From positions 11,842 through 75,841 of the forward strand of contig DATBYF010000113.1 of assembly GCA_036513895.1 (NCBI GenBank): a DNA stretch of 64,000 nucleotides. The letters are read 5' to 3'. The DNA is from Palsa-147 sp036513895 (GTDB taxonomy: Bacteria > Acidobacteriota > Terriglobia > Acidiferrales > UBA7541). This document shows positions 1 to 8,761 of this stretch, one piece after another; the stretch's first letter is position 1; the number at the start of each line of letters is the position of its first letter. A program made the position numbers and the translations under genes. The notes under the pieces are model-generated. The model saw only the letters and a program-made list of their open reading frames with translations. It was not told the origin of the DNA and ran no database searches.

Positions 1-897
1 GCGCACCTGAGCCGTGTGGCCGACGTCTACGCATTTGTCCGGCGCGAAGAGCACGCCTGCGCTCTGAACGAGAAAGGGCTCCGAGTCTCTGGCACACACG
101 AATTCAGAGCGAAGATTCGTGCGACCGCGAGCCCCTCTGAAATTCCAGAATGTGACCTTGGGATCGTTTGCTGCAAGGCCGCGCAAACCGCAGAGGCTCT
201 TTCGCCGGTCGCCAGCAAATTTCGAAGCGGCGCCGTTTTGTCTGCGCAGAATGGGCTGGGCTGCGAGGAAATCATCGCCGAGATCACGAAGAGCCGGGTC
301 ATTCGCGGCACAACTTTCATGAGTGGCACGCGTCATTGCGATACGCACGTGCAGTATGAACTCGACACAGAGACGTGGATGGGCCCGTTCGAACCGACTG
401 AAACGCCCTTCATTATCGTTAAGCAAGCGGCGGATTGGATAATCGCGTCCGGGTTGAAGGCTGTCGCCCTCGATGATGCCAAGCCGGCTCAATGGTCGAA
501 GATGATTTTCAATGCTTCCGTAAATTCTGTTTCGGCGCTGACGGAACTTCCCCATTGCTGGAATTTCGCTCAGGAGGAGAACTTCGAAGATTTGGGGAAT
601 TTACTCCACGCTCTTATCGAAGAAGGCAAACAGGTCGCGAAAGGGCTCGGCATCACATTGCACGATGATCCCTGGGAGATGAACAAAATCGGCGCTCGCA
701 CCGATCATTCACCCTCGATGCTTTATGACGTGCAACATCATTTCCACACCGAGGTAGATTTTCTCTCCGGCGCGATCGCGCGTGAGGCGGCGCGAGCCGG
801 AATTCCCGCTCCGTTGAATACGGCCCTCTATCGGCTGATCAAAGGAAAAGAGGCGTCCTGGGCGCGGCCCGCACCACGAGAGAAGGCGAAATCCTGA
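1..897 (+). CDS. 2-dehydropantoate 2-reductase-like oxidoreductase, 5'-truncated by the window edge
   Basis: The frame is open to base 1. Its first residues AHLSR align with AHLSR after the dinucleotide-binding loop of the paralogue at 4589, so about 20 N-terminal residues with the GxGxxG motif lie outside the window; the GTG at 16 is not a credible start. The family-typical segment QWSKMIFNASVNSVSAL, including the conserved Lys and Asn of ketopantoate reductases, is present, followed by the helical C-terminal domain. The family reduces 2-keto or related substrates with NADPH. The position next to M24/M20 hydrolases, away from any pantothenate gene, suggests a catabolic reductase rather than vitamin synthesis (inference). 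Confidence 0.85.
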   Translation, partial: AHLSRVADVYAFVRREEHACALNEKGLRVSGTHEFRAKIRATASPSEIPECDLGIVCCKAAQTAEALSPVASKFRSGAVLSAQNGLGCEEIIAEITKSRVIRGTTFMSGTRHCDTHVQYELDTETWMGPFEPTETPFIIVKQAADWIIASGLKAVALDDAKPAQWSKMIFNASVNSVSALTELPHCWNFAQEENFEDLGNLLHALIEEGKQVAKGLGITLHDDPWEMNKIGARTDHSPSMLYDVQHHFHTEVDFLSGAIAREAARAGIPAPLNTALYRLIKGKEASWARPAPREKAKS

Positions 898-946
898 TAG
901 CATTGGCAGCAGTTAGCTGGTGCCGCGCGAATCGGAAGGCCAATTT

Positions 947-2122
947 ATGTCGTTCCCGATTGACCAGGAAAAATGGGCACGCGTGAGACGCGCGATGGAC
1001 GAGAAGAGCCTCAGCGCCCTTGTTGTTCGTGCTCCTGACAATATTCTCTATCTCACCAACTACTGGACAATGAAGGGATACGACATCGCCATCTTTCCGC
1101 GCGAGGGCGAGCCGATATTGATTGTCGTCGAACCGCAATTCCGCGAAGCTCAACGCACCGCGTGGAATAAAGACGTGCGCTACTTCAATTTCTATCATCC
1201 TACCGACCCTCGGCCGCCTACTGCGCGGGCACTCGATATGTGCCTTGAGGTCTTGCGCGAGAAGAAATTGACGGAGCGCGTCGGCGTCGAGCTGTCGCAG
1301 GGCTCGCAAATCTGCGATCGAATGGTTGGAGAGCCGACGCTGCCCACACAGGGATATTTCGACGCATTTCTTGGGGTGGCGAAGGAAATTGTTGATGCGA
1401 CCCCAATTCTCGCTGATCTGCGGATGATCAAGACATCCCAGGAAATCGAAAGGATGCGCCTTGCGAACGAGCTCGCTGCCATTGGAATGGCTTACGCTCG
1501 GAAGAATATGCGGCCCGGAATGAAAGAAAGCGAAATCGCCGCGATGATCGAATGCCACATCCATTCGGTCGGCATCGGTTACAGAGATAAAGTCGCGATG
1601 GCGCGAGCGTTTACTCTCGTCTGGTCGGGAAAAGGCATCGCGACTTTCACGGCGACGAGCAACCGGCCTGTTCAGGAACATGAACCAACTTTAGTGGAGC
1701 TTTGGGTTTGCGCGGACGGCTATTGGACCGACCTGACGAAAAATATTTGCCCGGGCACGCTGACACCTGAATACACGAAATTGCTGGAATTATTGTTAAG
1801 TGTTTTCAAGGAAGCGACCGGCGTCGTTCGCGATGGTGCGCCGCTTGGCGAAATCGATCGGGTGATCCGCGCACGGATCGATGAAGCCGGCTACGCGGGT
1901 CAGCCGTCGCACCCTGTCGCGCACGGCGTCGGTGCGCGGGCACACGAGCCGCCGTATTCGCACAAAGCTGTGGCCGACACGATGAAGAAAAACATGGTGC
2001 TGGCCATCGAGCCCGGAATCTATTGGGAGGGCGGCGGCGGGCTGCGGCTCGAGGATAATTTTCTGGTCACCGAGAACGGCAGCGAAAAGCTGTGCACCGA
2101 TCCGGACGATTTTCGGACTTAG
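947..2122 (+). CDS. M24-family peptidase / Xaa-Pro aminopeptidase-like protein
   Basis: A creatinase N-terminal domain (about residues 5-140) is followed by a pita-bread M24 domain. Ligand positions visible in order are E in VELWVCADGYWTD (usually Asp), the Asp ending that motif, His in HGVGARAHE, Glu in IEPGIY and Glu in LRLEDN, so the metal site is nearly canonical with one Asp-to-Glu change. The ATG at 947 is preferred over the upstream GTG at 920 because GGAAGG lies 7 bases before it. The gene ends 12 bases before the M20 gene and probably shares its transcript. It may hydrolyse a dipeptide or a creatine-like C-N bond; the substrate is unknown. Confidence 0.85.
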   Translation: MSFPIDQEKWARVRRAMDEKSLSALVVRAPDNILYLTNYWTMKGYDIAIFPREGEPILIVVEPQFREAQRTAWNKDVRYFNFYHPTDPRPPTARALDMCLEVLREKKLTERVGVELSQGSQICDRMVGEPTLPTQGYFDAFLGVAKEIVDATPILADLRMIKTSQEIERMRLANELAAIGMAYARKNMRPGMKESEIAAMIECHIHSVGIGYRDKVAMARAFTLVWSGKGIATFTATSNRPVQEHEPTLVELWVCADGYWTDLTKNICPGTLTPEYTKLLELLLSVFKEATGVVRDGAPLGEIDRVIRARIDEAGYAGQPSHPVAHGVGARAHEPPYSHKAVADTMKKNMVLAIEPGIYWEGGGGLRLEDNFLVTENGSEKLCTDPDDFRT

Positions 2123-2134
2123 CAGGGGGTTCGA

Positions 2135-3385
2135 TTGGCGATTTCTGAATCTCTGGCGAATAAGATTACGGAGCAAGTGCGCGAGGACGAGATCGTCGCC
2201 ATGGCCTTCGATGTGGTGAACATCGCGAGTCCGACGGGCGAAGAACTCGAGATGTCGAAATATATGCGTGGCGCGCTCGAAGCTGCCGGTTTGCAGGTGA
2301 GTTGGCAGGAGGTCGAAGAAGGACGAGCCAACGTGATCGGGCGTTGGGAGGGCGCGGACACTGGAAAGAGCCTGATGTTCAACGGTCACATGGACACTTC
2401 AAATAGTGGCCGCGAAACTTTCCTCACCGGTATCGGTTACAAACCGCACGCCGTTCTGAAAAACGGAGTGATTTACGGGCTCGGCATTTACAACATGAAA
2501 GGCGCGCTCGTCTGCTATACCCAGGCCGTGAAAGCATTGCAACGAGCGGGCGTTCGACTCGCTGGCGACATTCTGATTGCGGCGGTTGTCGGTGAGATCG
2601 AGAAAACGCAGTGGAGCGATGAATTTATCGGCAAGGAGTATCGCGGCTACGGTGCCGGTACGCATTACATGGTGAATCACGGCGTTTTGCCTGACATGTG
2701 CATTCTCGGCGAGCCTACGGACATGCAGATCGTATTGTCGCACTACGGCTCCGTCTGGGCGCGGATTGGCACGCGCGGCAGTTATGTCCACACTGCATTC
2801 GCGGCAGGGCATGAGAAGGACAGCTCCATCCGGAGAATGCGTGAAGTCCTTGATGCCATTTATGCGTGGATTCCGAGCTTCGAATCGCAGACTTCGTTCA
2901 ATGGGAAGACCGGCGTCGTCAATGTTGGCTGCATTCGCGGAGGCTATCCGTGGCGCACTAGCCGGACTCCTGATCGCACTGATGTCTTTCTCGATTTGCG
3001 CGTTCCGCCGAACATGCCATTGGCAGATGCGAGGCGTTCTGTGAAAGCGCTGGTGCTTGATCTTCAAAAGCGATTCCCCGACTACGGAATTGATTTCGAA
3101 ACTTTCGTCTCGGTGCCAGGCGCGCAGATCGCCGAAAATCACGAGCTCGTTCGAACGATTGACGCTGCTCACGCACGCGTCATGGGCGCGTCGCCGCGCA
3201 GAGACACGGTGCTTTGGTGCTCGGACGCGTCTGTGATGACTCGATTTGGAATCGAAACCGTCAATTACGGCCCTTCGAGTGGGCCTCGAGACGCCGAAGG
3301 CGAGAAAGTGGCCGTCAAAACTTTTGTGAACATTACGAAGGTATATGCGCTAGCGGCGGCTGAGATCTGCGGCGTTATCGAATAG
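2135..3385 (+). CDS. M20-family metallopeptidase/deacylase-like protein with altered metal site
   Basis: The fold is that of ArgE/DapE/carboxypeptidase G2 enzymes, which remove acyl or carbamoyl groups or cleave peptides. The first ligand motif GHMDTS is intact, and so are GEIEK (catalytic and metal Glu) and GEPTD. The bridging Asp of the usual DMKGG motif is Asn (IYNMKGA), and the C-terminal metal His region reads GPRDAEGEK with no His. The start is TTG at 2135 behind a purine-rich CAGGGGG. The gene sits between two M24 genes on the same strand. Either one metal is lost or the protein uses other ligands; activity cannot be predicted from sequence alone. Confidence 0.8.
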   Translation: MAISESLANKITEQVREDEIVAMAFDVVNIASPTGEELEMSKYMRGALEAAGLQVSWQEVEEGRANVIGRWEGADTGKSLMFNGHMDTSNSGRETFLTGIGYKPHAVLKNGVIYGLGIYNMKGALVCYTQAVKALQRAGVRLAGDILIAAVVGEIEKTQWSDEFIGKEYRGYGAGTHYMVNHGVLPDMCILGEPTDMQIVLSHYGSVWARIGTRGSYVHTAFAAGHEKDSSIRRMREVLDAIYAWIPSFESQTSFNGKTGVVNVGCIRGGYPWRTSRTPDRTDVFLDLRVPPNMPLADARRSVKALVLDLQKRFPDYGIDFETFVSVPGAQIAENHELVRTIDAAHARVMGASPRRDTVLWCSDASVMTRFGIETVNYGPSSGPRDAEGEKVAVKTFVNITKVYALAAAEICGVIE

Positions 3386-3450
3386 CAGCCCGAGGAGATT
3401 AGTTCCGAACGCGCCGCAAATTTATCTAGAAATTGAAATGGGGAGAATCC

Positions 3451-4581
3451 GTGGTCAGTCCGGCTGAAGTCGAGAGGCGGAATCGAAACATACGCGAAGC
3501 CATGGCTCGCGAAAATCTCGACGCCCTCATTGTTTGCGGCAACGAGTACACGGGATTTGAAGGCGCAGTTCGCTACCTCTCCGGATTCGAAATCGTTCAT
3601 CGCTACGTCTACGTCTTGGTTCCACTCGAAGGAGATTTGCGCCTAATTTTCCCCAGCGAAGCGCGTTGGATCGGTGACAAGACCAAACCGTGGGTGCGCG
3701 AGCATATCTGGGCCGACATTCCCGGCAAATGGATCGCTGATTTTGCAGTTTCAAAGAATTGGAAGCGGCTCGGCGTTTACGGCCTCGACGCTGTGATGGC
3801 CGTTCGCGATTATCGTGAATTGCAGAAGGGCTCTGCTGAGCTCGTTTCATTCGACCAACCGTTTGACATGGCTCGCGCGGTGAAGAGCGATGAAGAACTC
3901 GCTGGCATTCGGCACAGCATGGAGATTATTGAGAATGGTTTCTGGGCGATGTTAGAAGAATACAAGCCCGGCAAAACTGAAGCTGAAATCATGGCTCCCG
4001 CTGTCGATCGTTTCTTCGCGGGCGGCGCCGGCTTGCAGATGATGAACATCGTTCTCTCTGGCACAAATGGCGAGGCGCAGGCGCATTTCAAGGTTCCCCG
4101 CGATCGAAAGGTCAGTGCCAACGATCTTCTTCTGTATTCACTCGAAATCGCGGGACCCGAAGGCTATTGGGTGGAGTTTTCGCGGCCGCTGATCCAAGGC
4201 AAGATCAGCGGGACCACCAAGCGCATGGCGGAGGTTTATCCGGAGGCTCTTGAAGCCGCCCGCATCCTGATGCGCGATGGCGAACTGATCAAGAATGTCC
4301 ACGGCGCGGCCGTCGATATCTTTGCCAAGCAAGGCTTCAGCCTCGGGCATCTTTCCGGGCACTCGATCGGAATGACGATGATCGAGCACCCTGCTATCAG
4401 CGCGACAAGCGAAACTCTTTTGCGCGAGAACATGGTGTTCTCTTTTCATCCGCAGGTCGTCGATCAAGAAGGCAAAGTGTGCCTGTACACGCAGGACACT
4501 TACCGCGTCGGGAAAAAGGAAGGCGAGAATTTCGCGAACGTCGACTGGAAATTTTATTCGGGTGCAGAGACGCCGAGGTAA
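3451..4581 (+). CDS. M24-fold creatinase-like protein lacking most metal ligands
   Basis: It has an N-terminal creatinase-type domain and a C-terminal pita-bread domain. Only the His of GHSIG is retained. The Asp-Asp motif reads LEIAGPEGYWVE, the usual Glu of the EPG motif is His (FSFHPQV) and the last Glu is Gln (YTQDTY). Creatinase itself is an established non-metal member of this fold, so a metal-independent amidinohydrolase-like or other C-N hydrolase is plausible (inference). The GTG at 3451 is chosen over TTG at 3433 because GGGGAGA lies about 5 bases upstream. The next reductase gene starts 7 bases after its stop. Confidence 0.8.
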   Translation: MVSPAEVERRNRNIREAMARENLDALIVCGNEYTGFEGAVRYLSGFEIVHRYVYVLVPLEGDLRLIFPSEARWIGDKTKPWVREHIWADIPGKWIADFAVSKNWKRLGVYGLDAVMAVRDYRELQKGSAELVSFDQPFDMARAVKSDEELAGIRHSMEIIENGFWAMLEEYKPGKTEAEIMAPAVDRFFAGGAGLQMMNIVLSGTNGEAQAHFKVPRDRKVSANDLLLYSLEIAGPEGYWVEFSRPLIQGKISGTTKRMAEVYPEALEAARILMRDGELIKNVHGAAVDIFAKQGFSLGHLSGHSIGMTMIEHPAISATSETLLRENMVFSFHPQVVDQEGKVCLYTQDTYRVGKKEGENFANVDWKFYSGAETPR

Positions 4582-4588
4582 GCGGGCG

Positions 4589-5509
4589 ATGAAGATTTGC
4601 ATTGTTGGGTGCGGCGCGATTGGCAGCATCTTCGGCGCCCATCTCTCGCGTTTGGATGGAGTCGAGGTGCACGCTTATGACGTCTCCCAGCAGCACGTCG
4701 ATGCCATCGAGCGCAACGGATTGAGAACTTCGGGCGCGGCTGACTTTACCGCGCGCCTACACGCGACCACTGACGTCCGTTCGATCCCGCGGTGCAATTA
4801 CGGCATTGTCGCAACGAAAAGCACGCACACAAAATCGGCGATCGCTCAAGCGGCGCACGTCTTTGGTCCGGCGAGCGCCGTCTGCTCGGTGCAGAACGGC
4901 GTTGGCAACGAAGACATCATCGCCGAGCACGTCAAATTCGTCATTCGAGGCACGACGTTCCCCGCCGGCCACATCGTCGAGCCCGGACACGTCGGATTCG
5001 ACATCAAAGGCGACACATGGATCGGACCGTTCGAGCCGACCAGCACTCCGATGGCTCGCGTCGCGGAACTCGCAGGAATGCTCACCAAATCTGGCCTCAA
5101 CACGATTGCGCTCAAGGATGCCCGCGGCGCGCAATGGACGAAACTCATCTTCAATGCAGCGACAAATCCGGTTGGCGCGCTCACGCTCTTGCATCACGGC
5201 GCCGCTACGCGCCTTCCCGCCACCGGCCAGCTTTTCGACGACTTGATTGCCGAGGGCGAGGCGGTCGCCAAAGCGCTGGGCATCACGCTTCATGGCGATC
5301 CGCGCGCGCTCGTACAAAAAGGCGCGAATGCGCCCGGCAAACACAATGCGAGCATGTTGCAAGATGTGCTCATCCGCCGCATCACCGAAGTCGATTTCAT
5401 GAATGGCGCGATTGTGAAGTCCGGCGAGAAAGCGGGAGTTCCAACTCCGTTGAACAGCGCAATGTGGGCCTTGATCAAAGGCCTCGAAAATTCCTGGACG
5501 AATCCGTAA
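4589..5509 (+). CDS. 2-dehydropantoate 2-reductase-family oxidoreductase
   Basis: The N-terminal Rossmann motif VGCGAIGSIFG (residues 6-16) binds NADP(H). The family segment QWTKLIFNAATNPVGAL carries the expected Lys and Asn, and a helical dimerisation domain follows. The length, 306 residues, is normal for the family. The start is the ATG at 4589; the longer frame from 4562 would overlap the upstream gene. It is a diverged paralogue of the truncated gene at 1-897, and the pair brackets the M24-M20-M24 genes, which suggests related substrates. True pantothenate synthesis (panE) is possible but not supported by the context. Confidence 0.85.
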   Translation: MKICIVGCGAIGSIFGAHLSRLDGVEVHAYDVSQQHVDAIERNGLRTSGAADFTARLHATTDVRSIPRCNYGIVATKSTHTKSAIAQAAHVFGPASAVCSVQNGVGNEDIIAEHVKFVIRGTTFPAGHIVEPGHVGFDIKGDTWIGPFEPTSTPMARVAELAGMLTKSGLNTIALKDARGAQWTKLIFNAATNPVGALTLLHHGAATRLPATGQLFDDLIAEGEAVAKALGITLHGDPRALVQKGANAPGKHNASMLQDVLIRRITEVDFMNGAIVKSGEKAGVPTPLNSAMWALIKGLENSWTNP

Positions 5510-5544
5510 CACTCGTTCTCTAGAAACTCGGAGCAAAGAATCTT

Positions 5545-6618
5545 ATGGCGGTTCCCTTTCGAATTGGCGTCTTGCAACTCAGCATGGAGCCGGTTGCGGA
5601 AACTGTGCAAATGGCGCAGGCGTGCGAGAGCGCCGGATTTGATGCCTTCTGGCTGGCCGAGGCCTATCCATGGTGGCGCAAGCACTCGTACGAGGCGCGC
5701 TCGTCCACGGCAATTGCCGCCATCATCGCGCGCGAGACGAAACACATCCCGGTCGGCTGGGGAATCATTTCTCCCTACACGCGAAACCCCATTCAGATCG
5801 CGATGGAGGCGCGCGTGATGCAGGATGTCGCTGGTCCCGGAAGATTCTTTCTCGGTCTCGGTGCCTCGAAGATTTTTATGAAGGAAGCGGGCGAGGGCGA
5901 AACCGGCAAGGCTGCCGGTCCTGCGACGGTGATGAAAGAAAGCATCGAGATCATTCGCGGCGTTCTCGGCGGCGAAGAATTTCACTACGAAGGAAAGGTA
6001 TTTGACGTCCACGTGCCAGCGCTAAAGCCCGACGCGCACGTGGGACGCCAGCAGATTCCAATTTACATCGGCGCAACAGGCCCCGTTTTGCAGCGAATGG
6101 GCGGAAGCATGGCGGATGGACTTCTGACGGCAAGCATCACCACGCCGGATTTCGTGCGTTACTCCCGAACGTTTATGGAGGAAGGCGCACGAAAGGCTGG
6201 CCGCGATCCCGCGAATCAGGACCTTGGCGCGGTTATTGTTGGTAGTGTTGGCAGGGATCCAAAGCGCGCGCGCGACGGTGCGCGCGAAATGGCTGCCATG
6301 TATTTGGCCAACAAGGTCCAGAACATTCGAGGCTCGGCGGACATGCTGCTCGAAAAAGCCGGGCTGAGCTTCGAAGAGATTCGCCCGATTGCCGACGCGA
6401 TGGAGAGCGGCGGACGGAAAGCGGCGGCCCGCGCGGTGACCGACGAAGTTTTTGAGAAGGTCCGGCCGATTGCCGGCACGCCCGAGGACTGCGTTCGCCG
6501 CATCGAGGAGTATCGCGCTGCCAGATGCACGCATATTCTCCTGGAACTTTGGGGCGACGACCGCATTGCGCAGGCGAAGCTCTTCGGAGCAGCAGTTCTT
6601 CCACACTTCAAACACTAA
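5545..6618 (+). CDS. LLM-class (luciferase-like) flavin-dependent oxidoreductase
   Basis: This is a TIM-barrel protein of about 357 residues of the bacterial luciferase/F420-dependent methylene-H4MPT reductase superfamily. Visible family features are the N-terminal strand-helix with AESAG-like ACESAGFDAFWLAE, the segment GRFFLGLGAS, and the late IPIYIGATGP strand. Members use FMN or F420 to oxidise or reduce small substrates. It is last in the + strand run and is convergent with the TDO-like gene. The sequence does not distinguish F420 from FMN. Confidence 0.85.
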   Translation: MAVPFRIGVLQLSMEPVAETVQMAQACESAGFDAFWLAEAYPWWRKHSYEARSSTAIAAIIARETKHIPVGWGIISPYTRNPIQIAMEARVMQDVAGPGRFFLGLGASKIFMKEAGEGETGKAAGPATVMKESIEIIRGVLGGEEFHYEGKVFDVHVPALKPDAHVGRQQIPIYIGATGPVLQRMGGSMADGLLTASITTPDFVRYSRTFMEEGARKAGRDPANQDLGAVIVGSVGRDPKRARDGAREMAAMYLANKVQNIRGSADMLLEKAGLSFEEIRPIADAMESGGRKAAARAVTDEVFEKVRPIAGTPEDCVRRIEEYRAARCTHILLELWGDDRIAQAKLFGAAVLPHFKH

Positions 6619-6671
6619 GATCGCAGTGATCAAATACGGGAACGGGCATCTTCCAAGCTGCGGTTCTCGTT

Positions 6672-7409
6672 TCAGTGGCCGCCAATCGAATCTCGGACAA
6701 CGCCATACGTTCCGCCCCACGCATCGGTCATTTGATTTCGAATTTCCCACAGCTCCGGAAAGAACTTCACGCGTTGCCCTTCGTTCAGCAAGTCTACGCC
6801 GCGGCCTTTCAATGATTTTGCATCGAGTCCAATTGTCCGGTGTATCAGCTGAATATGGCAGAACCGGAATCGCTGAAATAATTCGTCAAACTCCGCGAGC
6901 GCCTCGGCCACCACATAAGCATCGGAGTGGGAATATTCCGAATTGTAGATTTTCTCGACAGTCAAATTGTGTTTGTCAAGGTAGTGCGACTTGAAGGAGT
7001 TCCAAAGAGGCTGGTGCATCTTCAAGAGCGTGCGAAAGCCGGGCGATTCCTGACCGCTTCCGTTGCCCAGTTGCAGACGGATTTGCTGATACTCCTTGGG
7101 CGACATTGTTTCGAGCAAGTCGAGTTGATTGATCATCAGGCGCATCGCAATATGCACGCGGCGGAAAAGCGTAACCACGCGATTTGTATTTTCCTGCTGG
7201 ATGAAATCGTCGATGTCGAGCAGTGTGTAGCCGATCAATTTCATCCACAATTCTTCTACCTGGTGAACCACCTGGAACTGCAACTCGTCTGCGTTGCACA
7301 AATCCTTGAAATCCTTCTGACAGTGCAAGAGAGCTTTGGTGGCGATGTAAATTTCATAATCAAGCGTTCCCTCGCCGTTCATCGTTTCGTAAAAGTGCTG
7401 TCGATCCAT
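6672..7409 (-). CDS. Tryptophan 2,3-dioxygenase-family heme oxygenase (atypical)
   Basis: This is an all-helical TDO-superfamily protein of 245 residues. The distal-pocket motif FQVVHQVEELW, the substrate Tyr/Arg pair in EYQQIRLQLG and the proximal heme His in FRFCHIQLIHRTIG are present. The glycine-rich GTGGSSG loop that closes over tryptophan in known TDOs is absent and replaced by LDAKSLKGRG. Start ATG 7409 has AGGAGA six bases upstream; the longer frame from 7436 lacks this. No other kynurenine-pathway gene is nearby. It may oxidise tryptophan or act on another aromatic substrate like other heme-dependent aromatic oxygenases. Confidence 0.75.
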   Translation of the reverse strand: MDRQHFYETMNGEGTLDYEIYIATKALLHCQKDFKDLCNADELQFQVVHQVEELWMKLIGYTLLDIDDFIQQENTNRVVTLFRRVHIAMRLMINQLDLLETMSPKEYQQIRLQLGNGSGQESPGFRTLLKMHQPLWNSFKSHYLDKHNLTVEKIYNSEYSHSDAYVVAEALAEFDELFQRFRFCHIQLIHRTIGLDAKSLKGRGVDLLNEGQRVKFFPELWEIRNQMTDAWGGTYGVVRDSIGGH

Positions 7410-7550
7410 GAGTTCTCCTGATCCCACGCCATGCATCAGAACGCCAGCCTCGAGGGACGCAAATTAAATCATATAGCAATTATTCAAGATAAATCGCTGG
7501 CGTGTCTTGAAAGGTTGTAAATTCGATAAAAGTAATCAGAAGGCCGAACT

Positions 7551-8749
7551 TCAGCTTGGGCAGACCGTGCTGACGATCACACGGAATTCCGCATCAGTGA
7601 TTAGTCCGCGCTTTTCGATTCCCTTCAGTTTCACGGCGGCGAGTATCTCGGCGCGCTGCGCCTCAGAAATATTCAAGCCCAGCTCGCGGCTCTTGATCGT
7701 GATACTGTCGAGGCCGCTCTTTTTCCCCAGCACAATTTCGCGACGCGCACGCACGATCTCGGCCGAAAACGGTTCGATAGCTTCTGGAATGTGGAACTGG
7801 CTTGCGACCGCCCCGCTTTCGCGCATGAACAGGTTCTCGCCGACTACCGGCTTCCACGGTTCAAGCGCGTAGCCCGACACGCTGCGTACATGGCGAGACA
7901 CATCGCGAATTTTGTCGAGGTTCAATTCCGTGTTGACACCATAAATGCACTCGAGCGCCATCGCAACTTCGCCGAGATCGGCATTCCCCGCGCGCTCGCC
8001 CATTCCGTTTATCGTTCCCTGGATCCAATTTGCGCCGGCGCGGACAGCTGCAACGGCGCACGCCGTGGCGAGGCCGAAATCATTATGCCCGTGAAAATGC
8101 AAGGGAACGGAAGGCCCAAGCCACTCCCTCACCTGTCCGACAAGATATCCAACGGCCTCAGGGCCGCAAGCCCCAATCGTATCCACAATCACGGCTTCCT
8201 TTGCGCCGGCTTCGATCGCAGCAACATACAAAGCGCGAAGATGGGTAAGATCCGCGCGAGTGCCATCCACCGGGAAAAACACGACAGACAATCCGTGCTT
8301 TACAGCGTGGCGCACGGCATCTACCGCGCGGCGGATTGAATCTTCCGCGGTGATTCCGTACGCGCGCAATTTAATTTCGCTCGCGGGAATCTCGATCACT
8401 GTCGCGCGCGCGCCCAAGCGAATCACTTCATCGATATCGGCTTGCACGGCGCGGGCGAATCCCCAAATCTCGGCGCGGAGTCCAGCTCGGCAGACCAAGC
8501 CGAAAGCTTCTGCATCATCAGCAGATACTCTCGGAAACCCCGCTTCAATCCGGCTGTGCCGAGGGAGTCCAACTGGCGCGCAATTTCGAGCTTTTGCTGG
8601 GGATCGAGAGCGACGCCCACGGTTTGCTCGCCGTCGCGGAGCGTCGTGTCGTAGAAGCGGACAGGCCCCTTCCTCGACGAGTTGGGCGCAATCCGCGCTG
8701 GATCGTTCAGCGCGCTCACCCAAACTTTCTGGTCGCCACCATTGATCAT
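7551..8749 (-). pseudogene. Homocitrate / 2-isopropylmalate synthase-like (HMGL-family) gene with a frameshift
   Basis: The N-terminal half (from ATG 8749, with GAGGAAGG directly upstream) contains the family signature FYDTTLRDGEQTVGV. The C-terminal half, with the metal motif HFHGHNDFGLA and NGMGERAGNADLGEV, lies in a different frame. The switch falls near 8549-8553, where the reading ...LGTAG changes to ...IEAGFPRVSADD; one missing base restores a continuous protein of about 399 residues. All other family motifs look intact, so this is either a recent inactivation or a sequencing/assembly error. The family condenses acyl-CoA with 2-oxo acids. It sits 12 bases after the FAH-family gene. Confidence 0.75.
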
Positions 8750-8761
8750 GCCTTCCTCGAA

